Source: Bacillus wiedmannii (lineage in GTDB: Bacteria; Bacillota; Bacilli; Bacillales; Bacillaceae_G). Taken from it: DNA of 64,000 bases. The stretch lies in NCBI RefSeq assembly GCF_001583695.1, contig NZ_LOBC01000018.1, positions 29,854 to 93,853 on the forward strand, read 5' to 3'. The stretch's first letter is position 1. Each line of letters starts with the position of its first letter. Shown in pieces: positions 42,135 to 51,017 of this stretch. Below the pieces are notes generated by a model that saw nothing but the letters and a program-made list of their open reading frames with translations, searched no databases and was not told the origin of the DNA. The position numbers and the translations under genes were made by a program.

Positions 42135-42899
42135 TTACTTTGCTGCCGGCAATTGTATTGGGTCAAACTTTTCGTACGACGTATATTTTGCGTTCGTAAT
42201 AATGTGTGCTTTATCCTTGCCGTTACTACTCATAATCATGTCTATCTTTGCTGATTCATATTTAAAATCTTTTGTAATGATATATTCTGCATCCACTTCT
42301 TCTATCTTCGCATTTTGTGCTTGTAACATTTTCTTCTGTGTTTCATCCATGCTAGTTAACATACTTTCTGTTTCTTGCCCTTTTAATGTAAATTTCAGTT
42401 TATATTTATCTCCGCTTTTCTCCATCTTCATTTTATCTAAAACTACTGCTGGTACTTCTAACTTATCTATAATATCTTGAGTCGCTTTCATTCCACCAGC
42501 GTTTAATTGCTCCTCTGGTACGGTTATAACTTCTCCTGTATTAGGGTTTTTTACCTCGCCAGCAACTTTACCATCCACAGTATACACTACAACATCTGTA
42601 CCGGAAATATTCATTTCAGAACGAGAATTTTTTGTCTTTGGCTCCAATTGCATCTTAGCCTTTACTATATCCATCTCTGTTCCCTCAGCTTTTACCCCTA
42701 CACCATATGTCATCGTTACATGCTCTTCATTTTTAAAAGCTTCGTTCGTTTTCTTGAAAACATCCTTCGCTGCTAATTCTTTTTCTTTTTGAACTGATTC
42801 TTTTTTCGGTTCATCCGTCTTTGCTGTTTTCTCATTACTACACCCTACCCCTAGACTGATTGCAAGTACTAAACTTGAAACAAAAATATTTTTTTTCAT
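42135..42899 (-). CDS. DUF6612-type lipoprotein
   Basis: This 254-residue lipoprotein has a signal peptide ending GVGC (Cys20), a charged linker, and a beta-rich domain similar to LppX/LolA-like folds used by DUF6612 proteins (repeated MEKSGDKYKLKFTL-type strands, then KIEEVDAEYIITKDFKYESA). AAAGGGGGC precedes the ATG. It is monocistronic. The role is unknown. Confidence 0.68.
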   Translation of the reverse strand: MKKNIFVSSLVLAISLGVGCSNEKTAKTDEPKKESVQKEKELAAKDVFKKTNEAFKNEEHVTMTYGVGVKAEGTEMDIVKAKMQLEPKTKNSRSEMNISGTDVVVYTVDGKVAGEVKNPNTGEVITVPEEQLNAGGMKATQDIIDKLEVPAVVLDKMKMEKSGDKYKLKFTLKGQETESMLTSMDETQKKMLQAQNAKIEEVDAEYIITKDFKYESAKIDMIMSSNGKDKAHIITNAKYTSYEKFDPIQLPAAK

Positions 42900-43044
42900 A
42901 ATGTCGCCCCCTTTCCCAAAATAATATCACCTCTTTTCCTATGAAATCTATATAATTTTTAATCTATATTCGCTATATAGCGACATGTTTAATGAAGGTT
43001 TTAAATATGATGTAAATAACAACAACTCATTTCAGGAGGTCATT

Positions 43045-43953
43045 ATGAAGGCGATCATTTGCACACAGTATGGACCACCTAACGTTCTTCAGCTTCAAAA
43101 TATAGAGAAACCTACACCTAAAAAGAACGAAGTATTAATTAAAATTCACGCAACAAGTGTATCGACTGGAGATTGTAGAATCCGCGGTTTTAATAGTCCC
43201 CTCTTATTTTGGATTCCTATGCGGATCATATTAGGTTTCAGAAAACCGAGAAACCCTATACTCGGCGTAGAGTTATCCGGTGAAATCGAAGAAATAGGAA
43301 CAGATGTAACTCAATTTAAAAAAGGTGATCCAATTTTTGCATTAACAGAACTAAACCTCGGTGGTTACGCCGAGTACACATGCGTACATGAAAGTGGATT
43401 AATAACATTAAAACCTACCAATGTGACGTATGAAGAAGCCGCAGTTATTCCTTTTGGTGGAACTTCAGCATTACATTTCCTGAGAAAGGGCCGTATAAAA
43501 AAAGGGCAACAAGTGCTCATATATGGTGCCTCCGGATCAGTAGGAACAGCTGCTGTACAACTTGCTAAATATTTCGGTACGACCGTTACGGCTGTTTGTA
43601 GTAATTCAAATTTTGAATTCGTGCAATCTTTAGGAGCTGATAAAGTAATTGATTATACGAAAGAAGATTTTACTAAGCTGGGTGAACGCTACAATATTAT
43701 ATTTGATGCAGTTGGAAAACATAAAAAATCCCTTTGTGAAAAGGCATTAACACCTAATGGGAAATATGTATCTGTGAATGGAATGATGGCAAAAGTAAGT
43801 AAAGAAGATATGATTCTACTAAAAAAACTCACTGAAGCAGAACATTTAAAGCCTGTTATTGATAGAACTTACCGATTAGAAGAAATTGCTGAAGCTCATA
43901 TATATGTAGAAAAAGGGCATAAAAAAGGAAATGTTTCGATTACCTTAAAATAA
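43045..43953 (+). CDS. MDR-family NAD(P)-dependent oxidoreductase (quinone reductase-like)
   Basis: This 302-residue protein has the GroES-like N-terminal domain (SGEIEEIGTDVTQFKKGDPIFAL) and the Rossmann fold with IYGASGSVGTAAVQLAKYFG. No structural zinc cysteines are visible, so it belongs to the zinc-free quinone-oxidoreductase group. I start at ATG 43045, after CAGGAGG; the longer frame has no site. Single gene; physiological substrate unknown. Confidence 0.85.
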   Translation: MKAIICTQYGPPNVLQLQNIEKPTPKKNEVLIKIHATSVSTGDCRIRGFNSPLLFWIPMRIILGFRKPRNPILGVELSGEIEEIGTDVTQFKKGDPIFALTELNLGGYAEYTCVHESGLITLKPTNVTYEEAAVIPFGGTSALHFLRKGRIKKGQQVLIYGASGSVGTAAVQLAKYFGTTVTAVCSNSNFEFVQSLGADKVIDYTKEDFTKLGERYNIIFDAVGKHKKSLCEKALTPNGKYVSVNGMMAKVSKEDMILLKKLTEAEHLKPVIDRTYRLEEIAEAHIYVEKGHKKGNVSITLK

Positions 43954-43973
43954 AATATATTCAGAAAATAACA

Positions 43974-44002
43974 TTGACAATTCTTTTTGTAAGATTTACT
44001 AT
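43974..44002 (+). promoter_or_regulatory. Sigma-A promoter of metQNI
   Basis: TTGACA, 17 bp, TACTAT, 34 bases before the riboswitch core. Confidence 0.65.
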
Positions 44003-44035
44003 TAGTACCATATTAAAAAAACTACATACACATAC

Positions 44036-44207
44036 TCTTATCAAGAGTGGCGGAGGGACTGGCCCGATGATGCCCGGCAACCGAGCTTATGACGTATAAG
44101 CTAAGGTGCTAATTCCTGCAAAACGAGTTTTCGTTTTGGAAGATAAGAGAGGAACCTATTTTATCTATTCGGCACCTCTCTTATTTTTGAGAGGTGCTTT
44201 TTATTTT
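44036..44207 (+). ncRNA. SAM-I riboswitch (S-box) before metQNI
   Basis: The core reads TATCAAGAGTGGCGGAGGGA, CTGGCCC, GATGATGCCCGGCAACC, TAAGGTGCTAATTCCTGC and GGAAGATAAGAGAGG. The terminator GCACCTCTC with GAGAGGTGCTTTTT (44171-44207) follows; its left arm is complementary to the preceding GAGAGG strand. This is the textbook arrangement for methionine uptake genes. Confidence 0.95.
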
Positions 44208-44234
44208 GGAACGTATATGAAGGGGGAACTATAG

Positions 44235-45047
44235 ATGAGAAAAGTATTATTGAGCATTGTAAGTGGAGCGGTATTATTGTTAGGTGCATGTGGTGCTAAT
44301 TCTGATAAAGAGGTAAAAGCATTAGATGAGAAAAAGATTACTGTCGGTGTAACAGGTGGACCACATGAACAAATTTTTGAAAAGGTAAAAGAAGTGGCAG
44401 CCAAAGACGGGCTCGAAATTGAGGTAAAAGTATTTAATGATTATGTAGCACCAAACGTATCCCTAGATGAAAAAAGTCTTGATGTAAATAGCTATCAAAC
44501 GAAATCTTATTTAGACGTATTTAAAGCTGAACGTAATATGAAATTAACGGAAGTATTTTCAACAGTAACATTCCCTATGGGCGTATATTCTAAAAACATA
44601 AAAGATGTAAAAGATTTAAAAGAGGGCGACGCAATCGCTGTACCAAATGATCCAACGAATGAACTTCGAGCTTTAAAACTATTTGAAAAAGCAGGAGTTT
44701 TAAAAGTGGATCCAAAGGCTACTGAAAAAGCGACTGCAAAAGATGTAATTGAAAACCCAAAGAAATTAAAGATTGTTGAATTAGAGGCATCTCAATTACC
44801 GACACAACTAAGTGAAGTGAAAGCAGCTGCAATTAATACAAACTTTGCATTAGGTGCAAAATTAAGCCCTGCGAAAGATTCTATTTTCCGTGAAGGAAAA
44901 GATTCACCATATGTAAACTGGGTCGTTGTTCGTACTGAAAATAAAGATGATACTGTTGTAAATAAATTAAAGAAAGCGTATCAATCTAAAGAAGTAAAAG
45001 AATTTATCGAGAAAAAATTTGATGGTTCAGTTTTACCATCTTGGTAG
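44235..45047 (+). CDS. metQ: D/L-methionine-binding lipoprotein MetQ
   Basis: This 270-residue NlpA-family lipoprotein has a signal peptide ending LLGAC (Cys19) and the family motifs TVGVTGGPHEQIFE, SLDVNSYQTKSYLD and IAVPNDPTNELRAL. GAAGGGGG precedes the ATG. It binds methionine outside the membrane for MetNI, encoded next, with 12 bp between genes. Confidence 0.93.
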   Translation: MRKVLLSIVSGAVLLLGACGANSDKEVKALDEKKITVGVTGGPHEQIFEKVKEVAAKDGLEIEVKVFNDYVAPNVSLDEKSLDVNSYQTKSYLDVFKAERNMKLTEVFSTVTFPMGVYSKNIKDVKDLKEGDAIAVPNDPTNELRALKLFEKAGVLKVDPKATEKATAKDVIENPKKLKIVELEASQLPTQLSEVKAAAINTNFALGAKLSPAKDSIFREGKDSPYVNWVVVRTENKDDTVVNKLKKAYQSKEVKEFIEKKFDGSVLPSW

Positions 45048-45059
45048 GAGCTGACGATA

Positions 45060-46100
45060 ATGATTGAATTAAAAAATGTATCCAAAGTATTTACAACAAA
45101 AAAAGGGAATGTAGAAGCTCTTAAACCTATTTCCCTTCAAGTAAAAAAGGGCGAAGTATTTGGAATCATTGGATATAGTGGCGCTGGTAAAAGTACATTA
45201 ATTCGATGTGTAAATTTATTAGAAAAACCAACGACAGGAAATATCATTGTAAACGGCCAAAACTTAACAACTTTATCAGCAAAAGAACTAGCAAAATCGA
45301 GACAAAAAATCGGAATGATTTTTCAAGGATTCAACTTACTTAAAACTGTGACAGTTTATGAAAATATCGCATTACCTTTACGTCTATCTGGTCTTCCCAA
45401 AAATGAAATTGAAAAAAGGGTAGAAAAGTATTTACGTATTGTCGATCTTTTTAATCGAAAAGATGCATATCCGAGCGAACTTTCTGGCGGCCAGAAGCAG
45501 CGTGTTGCCATTGCACGTGCACTATCACATGAACCGGAAGTGTTATTAAGCGACGAAGCAACGAGCGCTCTAGACCCAGAAACAACGGATTCTATTCTCG
45601 ACCTATTACTAAAGATTAATGAAGAAATCGGGATTACAATTTTATTAATTACACATGAAATGAATGTCATCCAGCGTATATGTGACCGAGTTGCTGTTAT
45701 GGAACATGGAGCAGTAGTCGAAAGCGGGACTGTGAAGGATATCTTCACAAACCCACAACATGTAACAACGAAAAAATTTGTAAACAGTGCATTTGCAGCT
45801 AAAATTCCAGGAGAGGTACAAAAAGAACTACAAACTACCGGTGAAATTGTAACTCTCTCCTTTATAGGGAATGCTTCAGGAGAGCCAGCATTAGCTGTTG
45901 CTACAAAACGTTTCCAAGTGTATCCGAATATTTTATCCGGTAATATTACACAGTTAAAACATGAAGCATATGGGAAACTAGTCATTCATATGCAGGGTGA
46001 AAAAAATGAAGTAGACCGCGCTTTATCCTTTTTACAAGAGCAAGGGATCATCGTAGAAGGAGGTAGAACAGACTATGGGAAACAAATCCTTTTTGGATGA
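45060..46100 (+). CDS. metN: Methionine ABC transporter ATPase MetN
   Basis: This 346-residue ATPase has Walker A GYSGAGKST (residues 38-46), signature LSGGQKQRVAIARAL and Walker B VLLSDEATSALDP, then a C-terminal NIL domain (about residues 265-346) that lets methionine inhibit the transporter. It overlaps metI by 26 bases. It is the second gene of metQNI. Confidence 0.93.
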   Translation: MIELKNVSKVFTTKKGNVEALKPISLQVKKGEVFGIIGYSGAGKSTLIRCVNLLEKPTTGNIIVNGQNLTTLSAKELAKSRQKIGMIFQGFNLLKTVTVYENIALPLRLSGLPKNEIEKRVEKYLRIVDLFNRKDAYPSELSGGQKQRVAIARALSHEPEVLLSDEATSALDPETTDSILDLLLKINEEIGITILLITHEMNVIQRICDRVAVMEHGAVVESGTVKDIFTNPQHVTTKKFVNSAFAAKIPGEVQKELQTTGEIVTLSFIGNASGEPALAVATKRFQVYPNILSGNITQLKHEAYGKLVIHMQGEKNEVDRALSFLQEQGIIVEGGRTDYGKQILFG

Positions 46101-46743
46101 ATGGGGTAAAGTCATATGGGAAGCAACCATTCAAACATTTCAAATGACATCTATTTCACTATTCATCTCTATCCTTATTGCATTACCACTTGGCGTTACA
46201 CTTGTTTTAACGAGACCTGGTGGACAGCACGAAAATAAAATCATTTATCCAATCCTTAATACAATTATTAATATAATTCGCTCTCTTCCATTTATCATTC
46301 TATTATTCTTCATTTTACCTTTTACAAAGTTTCTAATGGGAACATCCATTGGCGTGCAAGGAGTTATCGTACCACTTGTCGTATTCACAGCTCCTTATAT
46401 TGCACGATTAATGGAGACAGCTTTATTAGAAGTAGATCGTGGTGTTATTGAAGCTTACCAAGCGATGGGCATTTCTACTATAAAAATCATTTGGCACGTT
46501 ATGGTGAAAGAAGCTCGTCCCTCCCTTATACTTGGATTAACAATTGCAACGATTGGTTTAATCGGTGCAACAGCAATGGCTGGACTTGTAGGTGCTGGCG
46601 GTCTTGGTGATTTAGCATATCGATTCGGACATTTACGCTACGAACCTGAAGTAATGTATGCAACTGTCTTTATTTTAATTATCCTCGTTCAAGGGCTACA
46701 ATCTTTAGGGAATGGTGTTGCACGAAGATTGAAGAAAGATTAA
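46075..46743 (+). CDS. metI: Methionine ABC transporter permease MetI
   Basis: This 222-residue permease has five spans, with the family motif LTRPGGQHENK after the first and the EAA loop EAYQAMGISTIKIIWHVMVKEA. GAAGGAGGT lies inside metN, before the ATG. A terminator follows the stop, which closes the metQNI operon. Confidence 0.93.
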   Translation: MGNKSFLDEWGKVIWEATIQTFQMTSISLFISILIALPLGVTLVLTRPGGQHENKIIYPILNTIINIIRSLPFIILLFFILPFTKFLMGTSIGVQGVIVPLVVFTAPYIARLMETALLEVDRGVIEAYQAMGISTIKIIWHVMVKEARPSLILGLTIATIGLIGATAMAGLVGAGGLGDLAYRFGHLRYEPEVMYATVFILIILVQGLQSLGNGVARRLKKD

Positions 46744-46785
46744 AAAAAGAAGGTATCTCACCAAGGTGAGATACCTTCTTTTTAT
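46743..46785 (+). terminator. Terminator of metQNI
   Basis: AAAGAAGGTATCTCACC pairs with GGTGAGATACCTTCTTT; its end runs into the TTTAT flank of the bcr1-like repeat. Confidence 0.85.
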
Positions 46786-46928
46786 CCCGCTATTCGCCGG
46801 GCAGTAAGACCCCACCTCAAAATTCAACGGAAGCAAAGAAGTTAGGTGGGGAATCAACTGCCCGTAAAAGCCCGATAGGTGAAGGCTAATAATCAGTGGG
46901 GGATGCCCCCCACTGATTAAAGTTTCAC
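46786..46928. repeat. bcr1-like B. cereus group repeat element
   Basis: A structured 143-base segment with nested complementary parts (CGGGCAGT with ACTGCCCG, CCCCACCT with AGGTGGGG, ATCAGTGGGGG with CCCCCACTGAT) is flanked by TTTAT on both sides (46781-46785 and 46929-46933). Length, folding and a TTTAT duplication are what I recall of bcr1, a non-autonomous element of this group. The right TTTAT overlaps the stop codon of the SDR gene. Confidence 0.7.
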
Positions 46929-46929
46929 T

Positions 46930-47703
46930 TTATCTTTTAAATCCACCTTCTGAATGAATAACCTGTCCAGTAATCCATTCTGCTTCTTCACTTACTAAAA
47001 ACTTAATAAGTCTTGCTGCATCCTTTGGCTCACCAATTCTTCCAAAAGGAAACATTGGTTTTAATCCTTGCTTTATCTCTTCAGTCATCCAGCCTGTATC
47101 AGTTGGACCTGGGTTAATTGCATTCACTGTTATTCCTAAATGAGCTACCTCAGCTGACAACGTACTAGTAAGAGCATCAATAGCTCCCTTCGTTGTTGCA
47201 TATGCTAGTTCTCCTGCCATAGGTCCTTTAAATTGTCCCGATGTCATATTCACAATTCTACCACCAGATTTCTTATCAAACCCTTGGGCAAATTGACTAC
47301 TTAACAACGTAGTCGCACGAACATTTACCATGTAGTGCTTATCTAATTCTTCAGCAGTCAAATTAGAGAAGTCATTATTTGTGGAATACGCTGCATTATT
47401 AATTAATATATGAGGGTAGCCTAGTTGTTCAGTAACTTTATGTATAAGCTCTTTCGGTGCACCATTCTGAGTTAAATCTAACTCCATACTCGATACTTTA
47501 ACACCGCTTTTTAGTAACTCTTCTTTTAATTGTATTTGTTCACTTTGATCAACGCCCCAAGGCATCTCTTTATCGTACGCTATCCAATACGTAAAAAATA
47601 TATCGTATCCTACTTCAGCTAATTCTTTACAAATTGCTGCGCCTATACCATCTAGACGACTTACACCTGTAACAACTGCTATTTTATTTTTTAATTGATT
47701 CAT
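46930..47703 (-). CDS. Short-chain dehydrogenase/reductase
   Basis: This 257-residue SDR has the cofactor motif TGVSRLDGIGAAI (a longer than usual glycine loop), NNAAYS, and the catalytic set Ser (MTSGQF), Tyr-x-x-x-Lys (YATTK). The Rossmann fold ends with VIHSEGGFKR. GGAGGAG lies before two adjacent ATGs; the second (47703) has the better spacing. It resembles 3-oxoacyl-ACP reductase-like SDRs but the substrate is unknown. It is transcribed alone. The 386 bases from 47704 to 48089 hold no gene that I can support, only the upstream regions of this gene and the sigma gene. Confidence 0.83.
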   Translation of the reverse strand: MNQLKNKIAVVTGVSRLDGIGAAICKELAEVGYDIFFTYWIAYDKEMPWGVDQSEQIQLKEELLKSGVKVSSMELDLTQNGAPKELIHKVTEQLGYPHILINNAAYSTNNDFSNLTAEELDKHYMVNVRATTLLSSQFAQGFDKKSGGRIVNMTSGQFKGPMAGELAYATTKGAIDALTSTLSAEVAHLGITVNAINPGPTDTGWMTEEIKQGLKPMFPFGRIGEPKDAARLIKFLVSEEAEWITGQVIHSEGGFKR

Positions 47704-48089
47704 CATATACTCCTCCAATTTTAAAGGACGCATATTTTATATAAGAGATATGAATTTCCCTACGCATTAGCCTTACAAAAGGGATGTACAAGCCAAATAT
47801 GCAGTCCTTGAATGATTTATAGACAGCTAAATAAGCCCTCACTTATGAGAGAAAAATTTATCTATCTAAATTTCGAATCATCAAAAGTTCATCCACATAT
47901 CGAGTCTTTATCCCCTCTCCATATATCTCCAAATTTTATTTTAGCATTAAAGATTTAATATTTCAAAAATAAAATAACCACTCCTATTTATAAAGTATCA
48001 TGTACTATAAACCATAGTTAATAACTAATTTAAGTTTAAGTGTATACATTTACCATTACCTGTTCGTTGTATAAGTGTAGGGAGGAAAA

Positions 48090-48584
48090 ATGATGGGAAA
48101 AGAAAATATATTGACCTCCTATCTTATCAATTTAGGAGAGGAAGTGTTCAAACTACTATTAGCGAAAGGAGCTATAAAGGAAGATGCAGAAGACATCATC
48201 CAAAATACTTTCTATAAAGTATACACATTGCTAGATGACTTAACCGAGAGTAACATTCGTCCGTGGTTTTTTAGAGTCGCATTAAATGAATACATTGATT
48301 TAAAACGAAGAAAAGAACAGCAAAATATCTACTTAACTGAAGAAATTTATTCAAAACTTCAATATACAGACCGAGAATTGGATGCAGTTTTAAATAAAGA
48401 TGAGATTTTCTATTTATTAAAAGATATAAAACTAGAATACAAAGAAGCCTTCTTTTTAAAATATTACTACGATTTTACATACGAAGAAATCGCTCTAATA
48501 CTAGATATTCAAGTAAACAGCGTCAAACAAAAGTTACAGCGTGCACGTAAAGCAATTCACTCAAAAATAGGAGGAACACCTTAA
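48090..48584 (+). CDS. ECF-type RNA polymerase sigma factor
   Basis: This 164-residue sigma factor has region 2 (DAEDIIQNTFYKVYTLLDDL, PWFFRVALNEYIDLKRR) and region 4 (LLKDIKLEYKEAFFLKYYYDF, YEEIALILDIQVNSVKQKLQRARKAI) and nothing else, as in extracytoplasmic-function sigma factors. GTAGGGAGG precedes two adjacent ATGs; the second (48093) is equally possible. Its stop overlaps the start of the anti-sigma gene. It probably transcribes its own operon and unknown stress targets. Confidence 0.87.
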   Translation: MMGKENILTSYLINLGEEVFKLLLAKGAIKEDAEDIIQNTFYKVYTLLDDLTESNIRPWFFRVALNEYIDLKRRKEQQNIYLTEEIYSKLQYTDRELDAVLNKDEIFYLLKDIKLEYKEAFFLKYYYDFTYEEIALILDIQVNSVKQKLQRARKAIHSKIGGTP

Positions 48585-49501
48585 TGGATACTTCTTTAAA
48601 AGATGCATTAAAAAAGGCTAAAAGAAAACAGTTACTTAAAATCATCATTACCTCTATTATCGTTGTCATGGTGCTTATCCCTATCATTTATAAAGTTGGC
48701 AATTACTTTGCAGCGAAAAGCTCTACAAAGCTTCACGAACGACTCTTTTTACATAATGCAATTGCAGAGCCCAATGTCCATATTGATTCTCAAGTTACGA
48801 GTAATTCCTCTATGTTTGGTGGCAATATCGTATCTAATCGTTCTAAAAACATTAACGGTTACTTAGTGCGATGGAATACACTGACAAGCTCTTACGACTG
48901 GTTTCGTTCTAACATCGATTACAACGAGTTAATACCAGGTTCTTATTGGTCTAGTTCTAGTACTGAGTCTTACAATTATGATAAACAAACGAAAAATAAA
49001 GTTGCTACATTTTATAATCCAGCCATCAAGAAATATCATGATGGCGTCAAAAATGAATTAAGTGCAGTTTCAACAATGGATAACTATGTAGCAGAAGTTG
49101 CTATCTCTTTCGATAAAGCTTATACATTAAAAGAAATTCAAAAGAAACTACCAGATAACTTAAATATCGTATGGCTATATATGGTCTCACCTATTAAAGA
49201 TGAAAGCAGAGGTCCTTCCGGTATGCCAGTTTACGGATTTAATCCAGAAAAATCCCCTGAAGAAGCATACAAAAGGTTCTTTGATTCACTTAAACAATTC
49301 GATGACGATGGATATGACGAAGATATCCAAAAGTTTTTAAAATCAAACAAGGACAAACCATTCGATCAAGTGAAAATTTTAGGTGTTATGCTAACTGGGA
49401 GAACAGAAAACTTTAAGGCGTTAGAAAACCAAGACTTTATTCGCGGTGCTTCTGTAGGGGTGACTGCACAAGTTGTTCCTTATATAAAGCCAGAGAAATA
49501 A
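48584..49501 (+). CDS. Membrane anti-sigma factor (sigma factor regulator N/C domains)
   Basis: This 305-residue protein begins with a short cytoplasmic part, one membrane span (KIIITSIIVVMVLIPIIY) and an external domain with NGYLVRWNTLTSSYDWFRSN and VAEVAISFDKAYTLKEIQKKLP, which fits the paired sigma-regulator N- and C-terminal families. Its ATG overlaps the sigma stop (TAATG), so the two are coupled. It should hold the sigma factor at the membrane until a signal is received. Confidence 0.82.
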   Translation: MDTSLKDALKKAKRKQLLKIIITSIIVVMVLIPIIYKVGNYFAAKSSTKLHERLFLHNAIAEPNVHIDSQVTSNSSMFGGNIVSNRSKNINGYLVRWNTLTSSYDWFRSNIDYNELIPGSYWSSSSTESYNYDKQTKNKVATFYNPAIKKYHDGVKNELSAVSTMDNYVAEVAISFDKAYTLKEIQKKLPDNLNIVWLYMVSPIKDESRGPSGMPVYGFNPEKSPEEAYKRFFDSLKQFDDDGYDEDIQKFLKSNKDKPFDQVKILGVMLTGRTENFKALENQDFIRGASVGVTAQVVPYIKPEK

Positions 49502-49552
49502 TACGGAATGCCCATATGAACTTAAAGAGCATACATGAACCTGTTTACTACG

Positions 49553-49581
49553 GGAGCTATCCGCTACAATAGATAGCTCCT
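49553..49581 (+). terminator. Possible terminator of the sigma operon
   Basis: GGAGCTATC pairs with GATAGCTCC around a ten-base loop; no long T-run follows. Confidence 0.4.
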
Positions 49582-49671
49582 ATCCCTGATTTATTGCTTA
49601 ATTTTCAAAAATAAACTTCACAATATTGTATGTGCAATTTTATAAATAAGAAATCATAAATTTGTTCACAT

Positions 49672-49705
49672 TATATCCATTGTGAATTTTCTCACAATGG
49701 ATATA
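49672..49705. promoter_or_regulatory. Operator-like inverted repeat before the DoxX gene
   Basis: TATATCCATTGTGA, six bases, TCACAATGGATATA: perfect 14-bp arms, 36 bases before the start codon, in promoter position. A regulator of redox or MarR type would suit, but no regulator gene adjoins. Confidence 0.6.
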
Positions 49706-49741
49706 TAATAAACGTGTAAATACAATATTGGAGGGATCTCA

Positions 49742-50248
49742 ATGGTTATCAATTTTTTAAGAACTGATAAACGTGCTACTTTCATATTATTACTTTTACG
49801 GCTTTATATAGGATATACATGGCTCGCTGCTGGGATAGGCAAAGTCTTTGGACAATCTTTTGACGCAAGTGGCTTTCTAAAGGGTGCTATTGCTCAAGCA
49901 TCAGGTGACCACCCTGCAGTACAAAGTTGGTGGGCAGATTTTCTTCAACATTTTGTCCTTCCAAACGCAGACCTATTTAGCTTTTTAGTTCAATGGGGAG
50001 AAATTTTAGTAGGTCTAGGTTTAATTTTAGGTGGATTAACAAAAACAGCTGCATTTTTCGGAATCATAATGAATCTTTCATTTTTATTAAGTGGAACTGT
50101 TAGTGTAAACCCAAACCTGCTTATTTTGACTATGTTCATTTTAGTTGCAGGGCAGAACGCTGGACGTATTGGATTAGATGGCTATGTTTTCCCTAAACTT
50201 TTCCGTAAAAACAACCACGGAACATATAAATTAAGTAAAACTGCGTAG
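49742..50248 (+). CDS. DoxX-family membrane protein
   Basis: This 168-residue protein has four membrane spans and the DoxX motifs LLRLYIGYTWLAAGIGKVFG and LVQWGEILVGLGLILGG. GGAGGGATCTC precedes the ATG. DoxX proteins often work in thiol or quinone stress responses with other redox proteins; B. subtilis CatD is a relative controlled by a quinone sensor. A 14-bp inverted repeat upstream suggests inducible control. Confidence 0.8.
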   Translation: MVINFLRTDKRATFILLLLRLYIGYTWLAAGIGKVFGQSFDASGFLKGAIAQASGDHPAVQSWWADFLQHFVLPNADLFSFLVQWGEILVGLGLILGGLTKTAAFFGIIMNLSFLLSGTVSVNPNLLILTMFILVAGQNAGRIGLDGYVFPKLFRKNNHGTYKLSKTA

Positions 50249-50259
50249 TAATAGTTCAT

Positions 50260-50287
50260 AAAAGAGCCTTAATACAGGCTCTTTTTA
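50260..50287. terminator. Bidirectional terminator
   Basis: AAAGAGCCT pairs with AGGCTCTTT between the DoxX and DUF4256 genes. Confidence 0.75.
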
Positions 50288-50299
50288 TTTGTATAAAAC

Positions 50300-50866
50300 T
50301 TAAATCTTTAACAAACCACGAAAACCTCTGGCAGCATAATAAGAGTCTGCTCCATTGTGATACACGAAAACATGTCCGAAGCGATAATCGCAAAATAGAG
50401 CACCACCGAGTTCTCGAATATCTGAAGGTGTTTGTACCCAACTTGATGATTTCATGTCAAAATCCCCAAACTGTTGCAACTCTCGATATTGTTCTTCAGT
50501 TAGTAATTCAATGCCCATAGCAGTTGCCACATCAATAACGTTATTTTCTGGTTTATGTTTTTTTCTTGCCTCTAACGCTTCAAGATCATAACAAAGACTT
50601 CTGCGGCCCTTAGGACTCTCCTTTGAACAATCATAGAAAGTATACTCGTCCTTCTCTTCATCATAACCAACAACATCCGGCTCACCGCCAGTTACTTCCA
50701 TTTCATGAATTGACCACAATTTTTCAGTATTAGTAGCCAGCTTCGCTTCAATCTTAGCCCATTCAAGACCTTCATGGCGGTTCATGTTTTTCTCAAAACG
50801 AGCTTGTAATACTTTTAGTAGTTCTTCACGTTGTTCTACAGATAACTCATTTTTATTCTCTGTCAT
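50300..50866 (-). CDS. DUF4256 family protein
   Basis: This 188-residue cytoplasmic protein contains GGEPDVVGYDEEKDEYTFYDCSKESPKGRRS-type sequence and ends with FCDYRFGHVFVYHNGADSYYAARGFRG, the conserved blocks of DUF4256. TCGGAGGAC precedes the ATG. No membrane or signal segment is present. The function of the family is not established; it is widespread in Bacillus. Confidence 0.8.
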   Translation of the reverse strand: MTENKNELSVEQREELLKVLQARFEKNMNRHEGLEWAKIEAKLATNTEKLWSIHEMEVTGGEPDVVGYDEEKDEYTFYDCSKESPKGRRSLCYDLEALEARKKHKPENNVIDVATAMGIELLTEEQYRELQQFGDFDMKSSSWVQTPSDIRELGGALFCDYRFGHVFVYHNGADSYYAARGFRGLLKI

Positions 50867-51017
50867 ATTAGTCCTCCGAATTACGTTTCCTTATAATCAT
50901 TTACATTTTTTCAATACTGGTTTGCATGCAGTTTACAATAAATTATATAATTTGTTGTATCTCTTTTTCAACAATCTGACACGATTGCACAACAAAAAAT
51001 CCCTGTGTGGATATCCA

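Noticed and set aside
45356-45985. A 209-codon minus-strand frame opposite metN
   Set aside because: It mirrors metN codons; no ribosome site and no recognisable protein.
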